Numbered from the stretch's first letter, positions 52,125 through 61,970 are shown. The stretch: DNA of 64,000 nucleotides from Bremerella alba (GCF_013618625.1 NZ_JABRWO010000002.1:248001-312000), one strand, 5' to 3'. The notes: generated by a model from the sequence alone, not told the origin. Numbers and translations are program-made.

Positions 52125-53765
52125 CTAAAAATCGAGCGTATCATAACCCGATGGACCAATCATCGACGGCATCGGCCCTGATGGCTGAGCCGGTCTTGCT
52201 GATTGAGCGGAAGAAGCCCGTACGCCTGGGTTAGGCTGGATCGATACCGGTGATGATCTTCGTCCCGAAGGAGTGTGTACACCTCGCATCTGCGTGTTCG
52301 TCTCGAACTGCGGAGCCGAAGTTGAAGTCGGTGCCGGCACTTCCATAAGTGGGGCGCCCGATTCAATCATCTCCCCTTCGATCATAGAAGGACCAGTCGG
52401 GCCAATCATGCCGGTTTCATAGGAATTTGGACCGCAGTTAGGAACTTCCATGTACCCTCGCCAGTACAGCTCGGTATCGTTGAGCGGACCACTCGATGTC
52501 CCCGGCAACGCACATGGCTCTTCGCCTGGATTGAGCGGGCCGACCAATTCTGGCGTGACGATGATCAGCAGTTCGACTTCGTTGCGACGATCAACCACAC
52601 GGCGGAAAGCAGCTCCGGCCCACGGCAGGTCAGCCAGGTAAGGAATCCCGCGGTTTTCAGTTTCGATCTTTTCCTGAATCAAACCAGCCAACGCAAACGT
52701 CTGACCGGCCTTCATTTCGACGGCCGTATCGACCCAACGAGTACGGAAACCAGGCGTTCCGTCCACTGCCAGGCTACGGTCGACTTCGCTGACCAGCGGA
52801 CGAACTTCCAGGCGAATATTGCCGTTGCCCAGCACGATCGGCACCACGTCGACGCGGGTACCAAATTCCTTGAACTCGATCGAGGTCGTACCCAAGCCGG
52901 AAGCAACCTGAATCGGCACTTCACCACCCGACAGGAAGCTGGCTGGACGACCGCTCATGGCGTTGATCGTTGGTTCTGAAAGCAATTTGGCCAAGTTGTT
53001 CTGACGCAATGCTTCCACGAACCCGAAGAACGAGCTGTTGTTACCGATCACGCCGAAAGTAACCGTTTCAGCACCGGCGGTCGCTACCGAGGCACCGTTT
53101 TCGGCGACGCTGGAGATAATTCCGCTGACACTTTGAACGACGTAATCGTTACCGGCGACAGCAGCCCAGTCGAAGCCCATCGTTCGCAGCTTGGTTCGCG
53201 AGACTTCATAGACTTTCACTTTCAGCATCACTTGCTGAACGCCACCCACGGTGATGTTGTTGATCACTTTTGGGTAGTAGTCTTCAGCCATCTGCACGAT
53301 GCGGTTGATCGCGTCAGGCCGATCCACAAAGCCGGATAGTACCACGCTGCTGGCCAGCGGACGAACTTTAAGCGAGGCATTCGGAAATTCGCTTTCCAGA
53401 AGCATCTGCAGTTCTCGTCCGTCGCCAATAACGATGACGTCGATGGTAGAGATCGTGCCATCTTCGGCCCATAGGTTCACCTGCGTGACACCTGGCTTCA
53501 AAGCCGAAACCTGAATCTTGTTCGGAGACAGGGGTGTCAACCGAATCAGATCTGGGTTGTTGACCTGTGCCTTGGGGATCTTTTCATCCAAGGTAAAGAT
53601 GCGGCTGGAGTTAACAATCATCTCCAGTCGCTGATTTGGACTGGCGACCTGAAAGTTGACGCCGGGGGCCTCGTTCTGAGCCTGAACGCTTCCGCCCAAT
53701 GCGGACAGCGCGATCAAGGCTGCGGTCGTGACAAGTTGTCGCGCGAAGCGGTACTTGGTAATCAT
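52125..53765 (-). CDS. rcpA: Tad outer-membrane secretin (CpaC/RcpA)
   Basis: This 546-residue secretin forms the outer-membrane channel for the Flp pilus. It has a signal peptide (1-29, ending Ser-Val-Gln-Ala-Gln), the N-terminal pilus-secretin domain (about 45-115), a BON-like segment (about 120-160), then Met-Leu-Lys-Val-Lys-Val-Tyr-Glu-Val-Ser and the secretin core (about 240-430), with Gly-Gly-Glu-Val-Pro-Ile-Gln and Val-Glu-Leu-Leu-Ile-Ile-Val-Thr-Pro-Glu. The tail (about 440-546) is Ser/Pro/Gly-rich and probably flexible. It lies 60 bp after cpaB and 95 bp before cpaE. Confidence 0.94.
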   Translation of the reverse strand: MITKYRFARQLVTTAALIALSALGGSVQAQNEAPGVNFQVASPNQRLEMIVNSSRIFTLDEKIPKAQVNNPDLIRLTPLSPNKIQVSALKPGVTQVNLWAEDGTISTIDVIVIGDGRELQMLLESEFPNASLKVRPLASSVVLSGFVDRPDAINRIVQMAEDYYPKVINNITVGGVQQVMLKVKVYEVSRTKLRTMGFDWAAVAGNDYVVQSVSGIISSVAENGASVATAGAETVTFGVIGNNSSFFGFVEALRQNNLAKLLSEPTINAMSGRPASFLSGGEVPIQVASGLGTTSIEFKEFGTRVDVVPIVLGNGNIRLEVRPLVSEVDRSLAVDGTPGFRTRWVDTAVEMKAGQTFALAGLIQEKIETENRGIPYLADLPWAGAAFRRVVDRRNEVELLIIVTPELVGPLNPGEEPCALPGTSSGPLNDTELYWRGYMEVPNCGPNSYETGMIGPTGPSMIEGEMIESGAPLMEVPAPTSTSAPQFETNTQMRGVHTPSGRRSSPVSIQPNPGVRASSAQSARPAQPSGPMPSMIGPSGYDTLDF

Positions 53766-53825
53766 CCGTGATCTTCCTTGCGCCGAAATTAAGATTTCCC
53801 AATCCGTGGAAAAATCTGGACGTGT

Positions 53826-55010
53826 TTAGGCGTCGTCCGGTCCATAGTCTGTGTCCGACCCCGCTGGCATGGAGTCACTGTCTCTATCGCTAGGTTGCGT
53901 ATCCATGCCGTCTGTGGAGTCAGGATCCACAGGCTGCGATGGCTGACCGACCGAGCCTGGTGGCATGGCCGGCGGCATTGTAGGCATCGACGTTCGCATC
54001 GTGCTGGCTCGGCTTGAAGACGAGCCTGGGCTCACTTCGAGCGGCAGTTCTTCGTTCTCACCAAACTCAAAGCGACGCACTCCATCCGGGCTGAGCAAAT
54101 CCATTGTCCATTCCGGTTCCGCTGCAGCAGGCATAGCGCCCACCGTTGGCGAAGTGAGAGCTGCTTGCGAGTTCTTCAGGAAGTCGAGGAATCCACCACC
54201 TGAGGGCTTCTTATCTTGGGCAACGGCCGGTTGCTTCGGTTGCTGATCGTCCATGTCGGGATCAGCGTTCTCAGTGATACCCAGCAGTTCCGAGATCGTC
54301 GCGTCGTCGGTCGTGCCCGCTTCGTCATCGCCCGTTTCATCTGGCGGACGCAGCGACAAGCTCAAGCTTCCCAATCGCGAGGCAAGCACGAGGATCTCGA
54401 CCTGCTTCGGGGTCACCAACAGCGAAACGGTCTTAGCGGCAATCGAGTTGCCCTGAGAGTCGGTTTCGCGATGAATTTGTTCGTTGACAGCAAACACACG
54501 GCAGTTCGTGAGAATGGTGCGCGTCATTTGCTTCTTTTGGTTGCGATTGTTCTGGTTCGTCACTTGCAGATAAACCAGCACATCAACGCGGTCGCCAGGC
54601 AGAATCAAGCCGGAAGCCGAGCTTTCAGCTGTCACCCGAACCGAGTGGACGCGATACCCTTTGGGAATCAATTTGGAAGCACCATGGTCTTCTTCCGATC
54701 CGAAGAGCTTGCCTTCGAGGATGACTTCGCCGGCGAACAGACGCGAACGAGGGCGACGCTCTTCAACGTTCTCCAGTTCACGAATTGCTCCTTCGGGAAT
54801 CTTATCCGCAGGCCATGGTTCCAGCTTGATCATCTCTGGCGAGATCTTCTCGTTGATGTCGATGTCCTCGAGCGCAACGAAGATGTTCTCCATTTCGACT
54901 TGAGGTACCGGCTGAGCCGATTGCTGCTCGAGCACCTGACTGATGCCTATCGAGGCAACGAGCCCGCACCCGAGTGCGATGATGATCAGTATGAGTGATT
55001 TCGGACGCAT
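53826..55010 (-). CDS. cpaB: Flp pilus assembly protein CpaB (RcpC)
   Basis: This 394-residue inner-membrane/periplasmic protein has an N-terminal helix (residues 5-25), then the SAF-type domain with Glu-Lys-Ile-Ser-Pro-Glu-Met-Ile and Leu-Ile-Leu-Pro-Gly-Asp-Arg-Val-Asp-Val-Leu-Val (about 135-150), and the CpaB C-terminal part with Thr-Pro-Lys-Gln-Val-Glu-Ile-Leu-Val-Leu-Ala (about 190). Residues about 230-394 are acidic and Pro/Ser/Met-rich and longer than usual for the family, so likely disordered. It should link the secretin to the inner machine. The gap to the TadE gene upstream is 189 bp. Confidence 0.92.
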   Translation of the reverse strand: MRPKSLILIIIALGCGLVASIGISQVLEQQSAQPVPQVEMENIFVALEDIDINEKISPEMIKLEPWPADKIPEGAIRELENVEERRPRSRLFAGEVILEGKLFGSEEDHGASKLIPKGYRVHSVRVTAESSASGLILPGDRVDVLVYLQVTNQNNRNQKKQMTRTILTNCRVFAVNEQIHRETDSQGNSIAAKTVSLLVTPKQVEILVLASRLGSLSLSLRPPDETGDDEAGTTDDATISELLGITENADPDMDDQQPKQPAVAQDKKPSGGGFLDFLKNSQAALTSPTVGAMPAAAEPEWTMDLLSPDGVRRFEFGENEELPLEVSPGSSSSRASTMRTSMPTMPPAMPPGSVGQPSQPVDPDSTDGMDTQPSDRDSDSMPAGSDTDYGPDDA

Positions 55011-55199
55011 GTGCTTTTCCTTAGTTCAGCTAGCCTCCCTGCCGGTGACGTTGCTAGCTCCTCAGGCCCCTGTTATCGCGATTGCGACGTATGGGGTTTC
55101 ATCGGGACGCCGTTGTCAGAAGGTCACAAGTAACGTTCTGAGTCGGACGATCAATGCGTTTGTCAATTTCCGAACAATCGGTATAAATTGCATCAACGA

Positions 55200-55718
55200 T
55201 CATTGAACGGTTTCTCTTCGCATCGAGGTCTTCGCTTCTAAGGTTGTCGATCCCAAGTACATTGGAGACGGCAACCAGCTGACCTCTGAAAACGGAATTT
55301 GTATCGTGACTGTCACGGCTCCACCAAACCCAGCGTTCTCGGGAGGGTCTGGAGATACAATGACATCGGCAGCGCCACTATCTACCGCTGCCGAATCGAG
55401 GAAGTCGTTTACCGCCGAGACAACCACGGCGGTAGTCGCTCCTTCCAAGACAGCTCGTCGAGCACCTTCGCGTGACGCGTTGGTTATCACTTGCTGCACC
55501 ATCACCATGCGACCGTACTCAATCATTCCGAATATCAGCAGGAAAAAGAGCGGAGCCACAATGGCAAACTCCACGACCGCCGCCCCTGACCGTTTCAATC
55601 GGAATAACCGGCACCCCTTATCAAGATGGAAATGTTGAGGACGCAAAGTCCTCTTCATTTCTCCCAGATTAACTGAGTCGGTTGCGCAGTCTGTGCATGC
55701 AGCAGGTGTTAGGCTCAT
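55200..55718 (-). CDS. tadE: TadE-type minor pilin/pilus protein
   Basis: This 172-residue pseudopilin-like protein has Lys-Arg-Ser-Gly then Ala-Ala-Val-Val-Glu-Phe-Ala-Ile-Val-Ala-Pro, the Gly/x4-Glu-Phe type IVb processing site, followed by a hydrophobic helix and Glu-Tyr-Gly-Arg. The TadE motif Gln-Gln-Val-Ile-Thr-Asn-Ala-Ser-Arg-Glu-Gly-Ala-Arg follows the helix. The ATG at 55718 overlaps the upstream cpaA stop as ATGA, so I use it; an ATG at 55658 with GGGAG close upstream would give a 152-residue form and cannot be excluded. A TadF/TadG gene is not seen beside it. Confidence 0.9.
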   Translation of the reverse strand: MSLTPAACTDCATDSVNLGEMKRTLRPQHFHLDKGCRLFRLKRSGAAVVEFAIVAPLFFLLIFGMIEYGRMVMVQQVITNASREGARRAVLEGATTAVVVSAVNDFLDSAAVDSGAADVIVSPDPPENAGFGGAVTVTIQIPFSEVSWLPSPMYLGSTTLEAKTSMRRETVQ

Positions 55719-56281
55719 ACAAGCAGTCCCATCCAGAGGAAGTAACCAATAGTTCCGATGGCAATCGGAATACCGTAAGGGAGCAGCAGCATCGAAGACT
55801 TTCGGTCTGCTGCGATGCTCGAAAGCTGGTTCGGATCACGAATTGTCATGATCTCGTTCAGAATAATTCGAGCGTTATCCGAGTGCTTCTTCCAGGCTTT
55901 GCGAACGGCAACCATACCGACCGCTAGAACCGCACCGACAATTGCCGAGATGCAGAACGCATAGAAGGTGTGGGTGCCATGCATCCAGGCCCCAACGCCG
56001 GCCAAGAGCTTCACGTCGCCGGCACCCATGCCACCGATCGAATAGGCTGGAAGCAGCAGAAGCAGACCGACGACGGTCCCTAGCAAACTCCAACCAAGTC
56101 CTTCCAATCCAAATGCGCAGAAGCTGTAAACCCAGCCGCTAGCAACAAAGGGGAAGGTGATCCAATTAGGAACCTTTAATTCAAAACCGTCGATGACAGC
56201 GGCCAGAATCAAGGTAAAGGTGACGACCCAAACAGGCCAATTTTCCGCAATTGATTCCGCCAAGCTTACAAAAAGATCCAT
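55715..56281 (-). CDS. cpaA: Prepilin peptidase CpaA (A24 aspartic protease)
   Basis: This 188-residue polytopic membrane protease cleaves Flp prepilin and TadE. Both catalytic aspartates are visible: Asp31 in Val-Ile-Asp-Gly-Phe and Asp89 in Gly-Met-Gly-Ala-Gly-Asp-Val-Lys (the Gly-x-Gly-Asp motif). Hydrophobic segments flank both, and the size fits the short CpaA/TadV type without an N-methyltransferase domain. The stop overlaps the TadE start. It lies 343 bp downstream of the Flp pilin gene, beyond a terminator. Confidence 0.92.
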   Translation of the reverse strand: MDLFVSLAESIAENWPVWVVTFTLILAAVIDGFELKVPNWITFPFVASGWVYSFCAFGLEGLGWSLLGTVVGLLLLLPAYSIGGMGAGDVKLLAGVGAWMHGTHTFYAFCISAIVGAVLAVGMVAVRKAWKKHSDNARIILNEIMTIRDPNQLSSIAADRKSSMLLLPYGIPIAIGTIGYFLWMGLLV

Positions 56282-56511
56282 GACTTTCTCCTCACCTCGC
56301 GCGTCTTATGCGAGGCCGACCACTAAATGCGCAAATACAGGGATACCACGACATGTTTCCGGCAGCACTGCCAGCAGGCTCCGGCACAAAACAGTAGCTC
56401 ACCCTGGCAGCCATGAAGCCACAAAGGTCTGTTTTTTCGCCGATTTCTGCCTATCCGGAAAAGGTTTCCACAGCGCGGTATTCATTGATCCCGCTATAAC
56501 CGGGCTAACCT

Positions 56512-56562
56512 GAAAAAAGAGAAAAGCCCCGTAGGTCCCCGTATAGGGCGCCCCGGGGCTTT
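56512..56562 (-). terminator. Terminator between the Flp pilin and the rest of the Tad locus
   Basis: The arms AAAGCCCCG (56523-56531) and CGGGGCTTT (56554-56562) have an inner stem and are followed on the minus strand by TTTTCTCTTTTTTC. Partial termination here would give more pilin mRNA than machine mRNA. Confidence 0.85.
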
Positions 56563-56624
56563 CCAAGTGTTTCAAGAAAAAACGCGTGAGCCACCTAGGC
56601 ACACGCGTCTTCTGGCTAGGCGGC

Positions 56625-56825
56625 TTATACCGCACCACCAGTGGTGTTAGCAGTTTGCATGTCCGTACCGATCTTGGTGAACGTAGCGTTCGCCTGGGTA
56701 CCGATCGCTTGAATCGCGGTCAGACATACGATGACGATCAGAGCCAGCATCACGGCATATTCAACCGCGGTGGGACCGTCTTCGGATACTAGAAAGTTCT
56801 GTACCTTCTGGATGAGACCTTGCAT
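56625..56825 (-). CDS. flp: Flp-family type IVb pilin
   Basis: This 66-residue major pilin has a short leader with Ser-Glu-Asp-Gly, then Pro-Thr-Ala-Val-Glu-Tyr-Ala-Val-Met-Leu, giving the processing site Gly17/Pro18 with Glu at +5 and Tyr at +6. A hydrophobic helix (residues about 23-42) and a short Thr/Ala-rich tail follow. Pro at +1 is unusual compared with the common Ala. CpaA and the TadA machine downstream would process and assemble it. GGAGAATTCTC directly precedes the ATG. The 606 bp upstream should contain its promoter. Confidence 0.95.
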   Translation of the reverse strand: MQGLIQKVQNFLVSEDGPTAVEYAVMLALIVIVCLTAIQAIGTQANATFTKIGTDMQTANTTGGAV

Positions 56826-57431
56826 GAGAATTCTCCAACGTTGCCTAAAATCGGCAAAATACTAAGGATGCTTACTACCGCTGTTCAACCATGGCGAATC
56901 CATCCCGCCGGTCTGCAAAAACTCGGTTGAATGCGGCCCTCTAAAGTAATGCCTCAGTCCCATACACAGCCATCAGGAAGTGGACGATAAGCGTCCGTGG
57001 TCAACCCTTCGGCAGCCCGGCTACCACATGAAAGTGGTCCTTGGCTTTGCGTCCTGGCCTCACGACCAGTTTGCCTTTGTCGGGGGACATTGGCGGCAGA
57101 CCATTGCCCGCACACCGGGAAACTCGGTCCCTATAAAGGTTTTGATGAGTTTCAGATGAGACGAGTAATGTCCGGCAACGAATCCTGTTGCCATCCAGGT
57201 TGTGCGACGCACTCCCTGAACACCTGAAACCTATGTCACGTCTTTAGAGTGTCAAACTACGAGCTTTAGAAAAACTCGGCAAATCGCAACAAGTTTTCTC
57301 ATCAAGTGGGATAAACCACGTAAAAACAGGCACTTACGATCGACCAAAAGTGTCCAGCATCTACAAAAAACGCCGCTCACGTCGAACCGTGGCGGCGTTT
57401 TTTCAGGATGATTTAGTGCGAATCGTCGCGC
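56826..57431. other. Region upstream of the Flp pilin gene
   Basis: This 606-bp gap holds the pilin ribosome-binding site and, at 57365-57403, the terminator of the MFS gene. A plus-strand frame of 76 codons starting at 56997 has no ribosome-binding site and odd composition, and I do not call it. A pilin promoter is expected at about 56840-56950, but I could not identify its class. Confidence 0.5.
57365..57403 (-). terminator. Terminator after the MFS transporter gene
   Basis: The stem AAACGCCGC...GCGGCGTTT (about 57367-57400) has A-run and T-run flanks on both sides and can terminate either strand. It lies 30-65 bp beyond the minus-strand stop of the transporter gene. Confidence 0.88.
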
Positions 57432-58688
57432 TTAATGCGTCGGTTCGGTCGCTGGGGCGTCTTCGGTACCGTAGCCAGTCTCATCGTCCGAGGCGTCGAC
57501 TTTGTCGTTAAAGAGGATCCCGAACAGAATCATGACGACTCCCGAGGCAATACATGGAACAAGCCAGAGCATCTGCCAATTGGTGACACCATCGGTGGTC
57601 AACGAGCTTTTCAGCGTTTGCATCATCGGTGCCCCAATCCCCAGCCCCAACCCCTGGGTAACCAGGACGAGGAATCCTTGGGCCTGGGCTCGGATGTTCT
57701 TGGGGCACTTCTTGTCGGTGTAGATAAAACCGGTCACGAAGAAGAAGTCGTAACAAATACCGTGCAGCAAGATACCGAGGATCACCATCGGGTAGGCTAA
57801 GTCGCCGCCAATCGCGGCTCCACCAGCAAACAATCCGTAGCGGATCACCCAAGCAGCCATGCCAACAAACAGCATCCACTTCACACCCAGGCGCGAGAAG
57901 AAGAACGGCATCAGCAGCATAAACAAGATCTCTGAGCCCTGCCCTAGCGGCATCCAAGTACCTGGTTTGCTGAAGCCAATATCCCCGACGAAAACAGGAG
58001 CAAACGCATAGTAGGCTGCCAGAGGAATACAGATCAGGAACGAACCGAGAATAAACACCAGGAAGGAACGTTCCTTCATCATCGATAAGGCATCCAAACC
58101 GGCAATCTCCCCGAAGGTAACGGCCTTGCCAGCCGAAGGCGGAGGCGTGTGCGGTAAAGAGAAACTGAAGATCCCCAGCACAACCCCTGCCGTTGCGGTC
58201 ACATAGAACATGGTCGCGGATGTGTCTGCGCCTAAGACGTAACTCACCGTCAGGTTAGCTACGATCCAGCCGATCGTGCCGAACACTCGAATAATCGGGA
58301 ACTGCTTTTCCTGGTCATCAATGTTCTGGAAAGCCAGCGTGTTGGTAAGCCCTAACGTCGGCATGTAGCACAAGACATGCAATAACAAAGTGAATAGAAA
58401 CGCGGTCGAGCTGATCGTCGCGGTCGTTGGAGCCGCAAACATGGCGACCGCCCCAAGCAGGTGCAGCACGCCCAGAACCCGCTCGGTTGCGAAATACCGG
58501 TCGGCGATAAAGCCGAGGAAAAACGGTGAAATGATCGCTGCGATTGGAGCGACCGTGTAGGCCCAGCCGATCTGGTCTTCCATGCCATGGGCGGCCATGA
58601 AATTACCGACCGTTACGTACCATGCTCCCCAAACAAAGAATTGGAGAAACATCATCACCGAGAGTCCGATGAACTTGGAATTCAGCAT
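57432..58688 (-). CDS. MFS transporter, nucleoside:H+ symporter-like
   Basis: This 418-residue polytopic membrane protein has about 12 hydrophobic segments and resembles the NupG/XapB-type nucleoside-permease branch of the major facilitator superfamily. Support is the N-terminal Phe-Phe-Val-Trp-Gly-Ala-Trp-Tyr-Val-Thr stretch, Phe-Ile-Ala-Asp-Arg-Tyr-Phe-Ala in loop 2-3, and an acidic C-terminal tail. Substrate assignment is inferred. The ATG at 58688 is chosen because AAGGA lies nine bases upstream; a TTG at 58691 is one codon earlier. It is a single gene, followed by the terminator at 57365. Confidence 0.85.
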   Translation of the reverse strand: MLNSKFIGLSVMMFLQFFVWGAWYVTVGNFMAAHGMEDQIGWAYTVAPIAAIISPFFLGFIADRYFATERVLGVLHLLGAVAMFAAPTTATISSTAFLFTLLLHVLCYMPTLGLTNTLAFQNIDDQEKQFPIIRVFGTIGWIVANLTVSYVLGADTSATMFYVTATAGVVLGIFSFSLPHTPPPSAGKAVTFGEIAGLDALSMMKERSFLVFILGSFLICIPLAAYYAFAPVFVGDIGFSKPGTWMPLGQGSEILFMLLMPFFFSRLGVKWMLFVGMAAWVIRYGLFAGGAAIGGDLAYPMVILGILLHGICYDFFFVTGFIYTDKKCPKNIRAQAQGFLVLVTQGLGLGIGAPMMQTLKSSLTTDGVTNWQMLWLVPCIASGVVMILFGILFNDKVDASDDETGYGTEDAPATEPTH

Positions 58689-58798
58689 CAACCAGGTTCC
58701 TTCTAGCGTTCTTTCACGCGGAATAGCTATTTAATTGGTGGGATGTTGGGGCTCGATTGTAGCTCAGCTAGCAAACTTCACAATCCGGGGACAGTGTT

Positions 58799-60250
58799 CT
58801 ATTTCGCGCCACGACGAACCTTGGGATTAGGCTGCGGCATCTTGGCGTTCATTTGCTTTTGCCAGGCTTGCAGCTTTTCGCGAAGCTCGGTCGTCTTTAC
58901 CGGCTGCGACCTGCTCAAGTCGTTTTGCTCGCCGGGATCGCTGGCCAGATTGTAAAGTTCGACCTTGTCGTATTCATAAAATTCGATCAACTTCCAATCA
59001 CCGTCACGGATTGACGCCCCAGGCGTCCAGGTCGAACCATGATAGTGCGGATAATGCCAGTACAGCGTGCGTGCTTCCGGCGACTTCTCCCCTTCCAGCA
59101 AACTTACCAACGACTGGCCGTCGGCATGTAGCTCAGGCTGTAGCGGCAATGCGGCGAGTTCCAGCATCGTAGGGAAGAAATCAGTACTCACGACCGAAGC
59201 TTCCGAGACGCTCCCGGCGGTGGTGACGCCTGGGGCACGTACGATCATGGGGCTCCGGACGCCTCCTTCATATAACCAACCTTTCCCACTTCGCAGTGGC
59301 AGGTTGCTCGTAGGACCAGGACGACGTAGCGTACAAAGGCCACCATTATCAGAGAAGAAACAGACGACCGTATTCTCGTCCAGCTTCAATTCTTCAAGCT
59401 TATCGACGATCTCCCCTACGCTTTGATCGACGGCAGCCACCATCGAAGCATAGTCGGCGTTGTCTTGCCGACCACGCGATTGTCCCTTGTGTTCGACAAT
59501 GGTGGGCGTTTTTCCCTCGAAAGTCTTCTGGCCCTTCTCCTGAAAATGGTCGACCCGTTTTTTGTAGGGGGTAATCGGCGAATGGACGTTGTAGTAGCAG
59601 AGATATAGGAAGAACGGCTTTTCCTTGTCACGCGTTTCCAGGAACTGGATCGACTCTTCGGTCAGCCGCTCGGTGAGGTATTCGCCATCCTCCTTCGCTT
59701 TTAGCGTAGGGTTGGTCCAAGGAGCATAGTAGCCGCCGGGGGGCGAACCCTTGTGATTGCCGCCGATGTTGGTGTCGAAACCTTGATCGGTGGGCCAATG
59801 ACCTTCGTCCCCCAAATGCCATTTGCCAGCAAAGAAGGTCTGGTACCCCTCCCCTTTCAGCACCTCGGCGATCGTCACTTCGTCTAACGCTAGATTATCG
59901 CGATCAAGGACCTGCAGAAACTTGCCTGTGTTTCGATTGCCGGGGATCCAGTCGGTCACATCGACGCGAACCGGGTGACGTCCGGTCAGAATCGAGGCCC
60001 TTGTCGGAGAACAAACGGGGCAAGCGGTATAGGCCTGATTAAACTTCATTCCGCTCGAGGCCAACGCGTCGATGTTGGGGGTCTCGTGGAAGGTACTGCC
60101 ATAGCACGACACGTCTGCCCAGCCCAGGTCATCTACAAGAAAGAAGACGAAGTTCGGCCGTTTGGCTTCGGCGGCTTGAACAGAGGTTACGCCCAAACAG
60201 CCTAAAATCAGTAGGAATAACAGTAGGCCGGGGAAGATTCGAGTCGTCAT
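58799..60250 (-). CDS. Arylsulfatase-type sulfatase
   Basis: This 483-residue exported sulfatase has a signal peptide (1-27, ending Val-Gln-Ala-Ala). The metal-binding Val-Asp-Asp-Leu-Gly-Trp follows at residue 38, and the formylglycine site [11 protein letters not shown] near residue 80 has the Cys that must be converted by a sulfatase-maturing enzyme (not encoded here). The later Lys-Trp-His-Leu-Gly and Ser-Asp-Asn-Gly-Gly motifs are also present. Planctomycetes carry many sulfatases for marine sulfated polysaccharides. The exact sulfated substrate is unknown. The ATG at 60250 precedes the signal. It is a single gene, and no terminator was noted in the gap to the MFS gene. Confidence 0.94.
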   Translation of the reverse strand: MTTRIFPGLLLFLLILGCLGVTSVQAAEAKRPNFVFFLVDDLGWADVSCYGSTFHETPNIDALASSGMKFNQAYTACPVCSPTRASILTGRHPVRVDVTDWIPGNRNTGKFLQVLDRDNLALDEVTIAEVLKGEGYQTFFAGKWHLGDEGHWPTDQGFDTNIGGNHKGSPPGGYYAPWTNPTLKAKEDGEYLTERLTEESIQFLETRDKEKPFFLYLCYYNVHSPITPYKKRVDHFQEKGQKTFEGKTPTIVEHKGQSRGRQDNADYASMVAAVDQSVGEIVDKLEELKLDENTVVCFFSDNGGLCTLRRPGPTSNLPLRSGKGWLYEGGVRSPMIVRAPGVTTAGSVSEASVVSTDFFPTMLELAALPLQPELHADGQSLVSLLEGEKSPEARTLYWHYPHYHGSTWTPGASIRDGDWKLIEFYEYDKVELYNLASDPGEQNDLSRSQPVKTTELREKLQAWQKQMNAKMPQPNPKVRRGAK

Positions 60251-60371
60251 GCCGTCTCATCTCCAGGTGGGGGAATCGCGATGCCAACCGGCCCAAACGA
60301 TTCAATCCGCGCAGGCCGATGTTTGAGCATAATCGGAATCGAGACGAGATTCACCCAGTGGATAGCCGGTT

Positions 60372-61970
60372 TCAGACAGAAGTTTCTGCAACGGGCCCTG
60401 CCTCGCGTACCGCTTCACTTACCCCCGAGGTGTACTTCTGGAAGTTGTCAATAAATAGTGACGCGAGTTTCGAGGCCGTCTTGTCGTACTCGGCTGCATC
60501 CTTCCAAGTGCCTTTGGGGCTGAGCATCTCGCTAGGAACGCCCGGGCATTCTTGAAGTACGTGAAACCCAAACACAGGATCAACCGCCGTCAGAGCACCG
60601 GCCAAGTCGCCGCTGTGAATGGCATCGATAATGGCCCGGGTATATTTCAGCTTGATTCGCGAGCCAATACCATGGGCTCCGCCAGTCCAACCAGTGTTGA
60701 CGAGCCAGACATTTGCGTTGTGCTTCTTTAGCTTGTCGGCCAAAAGCTCGGCGTATTTGCCGGGGTGCCACACCAGGAAAGGACCTCCGAAGCACGGACT
60801 GAACGTTGCTTGCGGCTCGGTAATACCCATTTCCGTTCCGGCAATCTTGGCCGTGTAGCCGGAAATGAAGTGATACATGGCCTGGGCCGGGGTCAGCTTG
60901 CTGACCGGGGGAAGCACGCCAAATGCATCGCAGGTAAGGAAGATCACATCGCTCGGATGTCCTGCCACGCAGGGAATCTTGGCGTTGCGAATGAATTCAA
61001 TCGGGTATGCCCCGCGTGTATTTTGCGTGATGCTGGTATCGGTGAAGTCGACGTGATGGTCTTCTTTGTCGTAAACCACATTTTCCAGTACGGACCCAAA
61101 ACGAAGCGCCTGGAAAATCTCAGGCTCGTTATCAGGCGTCAGATCGATCGCTTTCGCGTAACAGCCCCCTTCGATATTGAACACGCCGTCATCGCTCCAG
61201 CAGTGTTCGTCATCGCCAATCAAAAGCCGCTTGGGGTCGGCCGAAAGCGTTGTTTTACCGGTACCAGACAGGCCAAACAGGATACTACTGCGATCAGAAT
61301 CGGGTGCACAGGTTGCACTGCAATGCATAGACAACACGCCTTGCTTGGGCATGTAGTAATTCATCATAGTGAAGACCCCCTTCTTCATTTCCCCGGCGTA
61401 TTCCGTGCCGAGGATCACCATCTCGCGGTCTTCCAGATTGACGTCCACGCTGGTCTTCGAGGTCATCCCAGGCGTGTGGCGATTGGCCGGAAAGCGACCG
61501 GCGTTGTAAATCACGACGTCCGGATCGCCGAAGTTCTTAAGCTCTTCGGCGGTCGGCCGAATCAGCATTGTATGCATGAACAGCGCGTGATACGGACGCG
61601 AGCAGACAACCCGAATCTTCAATCGATATTTCGGGTCCCAACCGGCAAACGCATCGATAACATATAGCTTTTTGCGAGTATTGAGATAGTCTTTGGCTCG
61701 CTCAAGATTGATGCGGTAGGTGTGGTCTTCGATCGGAATATTAATCGGTCCCCACCAGACATCGGCCTTCGACTGGACGTCTTCGACAACTCGTTTGTCT
61801 TTGGGGGATCTGCCCGTTTTTTCGCCGCTGTAAGCGATCAAAGCTCCGGAGTCAGCGATCGCCGCGTCTTCTTCGTCGCGGATGGCTTCTTCGTAAAGGG
61901 TCGAAGGTGCCATATTCCGGCGTACATCTTCGACATCGATATCCAATCCTTTTAAATCGATCTTACTCAT
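60372..61970 (-). CDS. pckA: Phosphoenolpyruvate carboxykinase (ATP)
   Basis: This 532-residue cytoplasmic enzyme converts oxaloacetate plus ATP to phosphoenolpyruvate, CO2 and ADP in gluconeogenesis. It has Gly-Leu-Ser-Gly-Thr-Gly-Lys-Thr-Thr-Leu-Ser (P-loop) near residue 232, the metal and substrate motif Asp-Asp-Glu-His-Cys-Trp, and an early Thr-Gly-Arg-Ser-Pro-Lys-Asp-Lys motif. Length and order match ATP-type bacterial PckA (about 520-540). The start is the ATG at 61970. It is a single gene, with 121 bp separating it from the sulfatase start at 60250. It suits growth on carbon sources that enter as organic acids. Confidence 0.97.
   Translation of the reverse strand: MSKIDLKGLDIDVEDVRRNMAPSTLYEEAIRDEEDAAIADSGALIAYSGEKTGRSPKDKRVVEDVQSKADVWWGPINIPIEDHTYRINLERAKDYLNTRKKLYVIDAFAGWDPKYRLKIRVVCSRPYHALFMHTMLIRPTAEELKNFGDPDVVIYNAGRFPANRHTPGMTSKTSVDVNLEDREMVILGTEYAGEMKKGVFTMMNYYMPKQGVLSMHCSATCAPDSDRSSILFGLSGTGKTTLSADPKRLLIGDDEHCWSDDGVFNIEGGCYAKAIDLTPDNEPEIFQALRFGSVLENVVYDKEDHHVDFTDTSITQNTRGAYPIEFIRNAKIPCVAGHPSDVIFLTCDAFGVLPPVSKLTPAQAMYHFISGYTAKIAGTEMGITEPQATFSPCFGGPFLVWHPGKYAELLADKLKKHNANVWLVNTGWTGGAHGIGSRIKLKYTRAIIDAIHSGDLAGALTAVDPVFGFHVLQECPGVPSEMLSPKGTWKDAAEYDKTASKLASLFIDNFQKYTSGVSEAVREAGPVAETSV

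Noticed and set aside
56997-57227. Possible 76-codon gene upstream of the Flp pilin
   Set aside because: It has no ribosome-binding site, Cys-rich random-looking composition and no family motif.
60765-61667. A 300-codon plus-strand open frame opposite pckA
   Set aside because: It is antisense to a clear PEP carboxykinase gene. No protein family features are visible.
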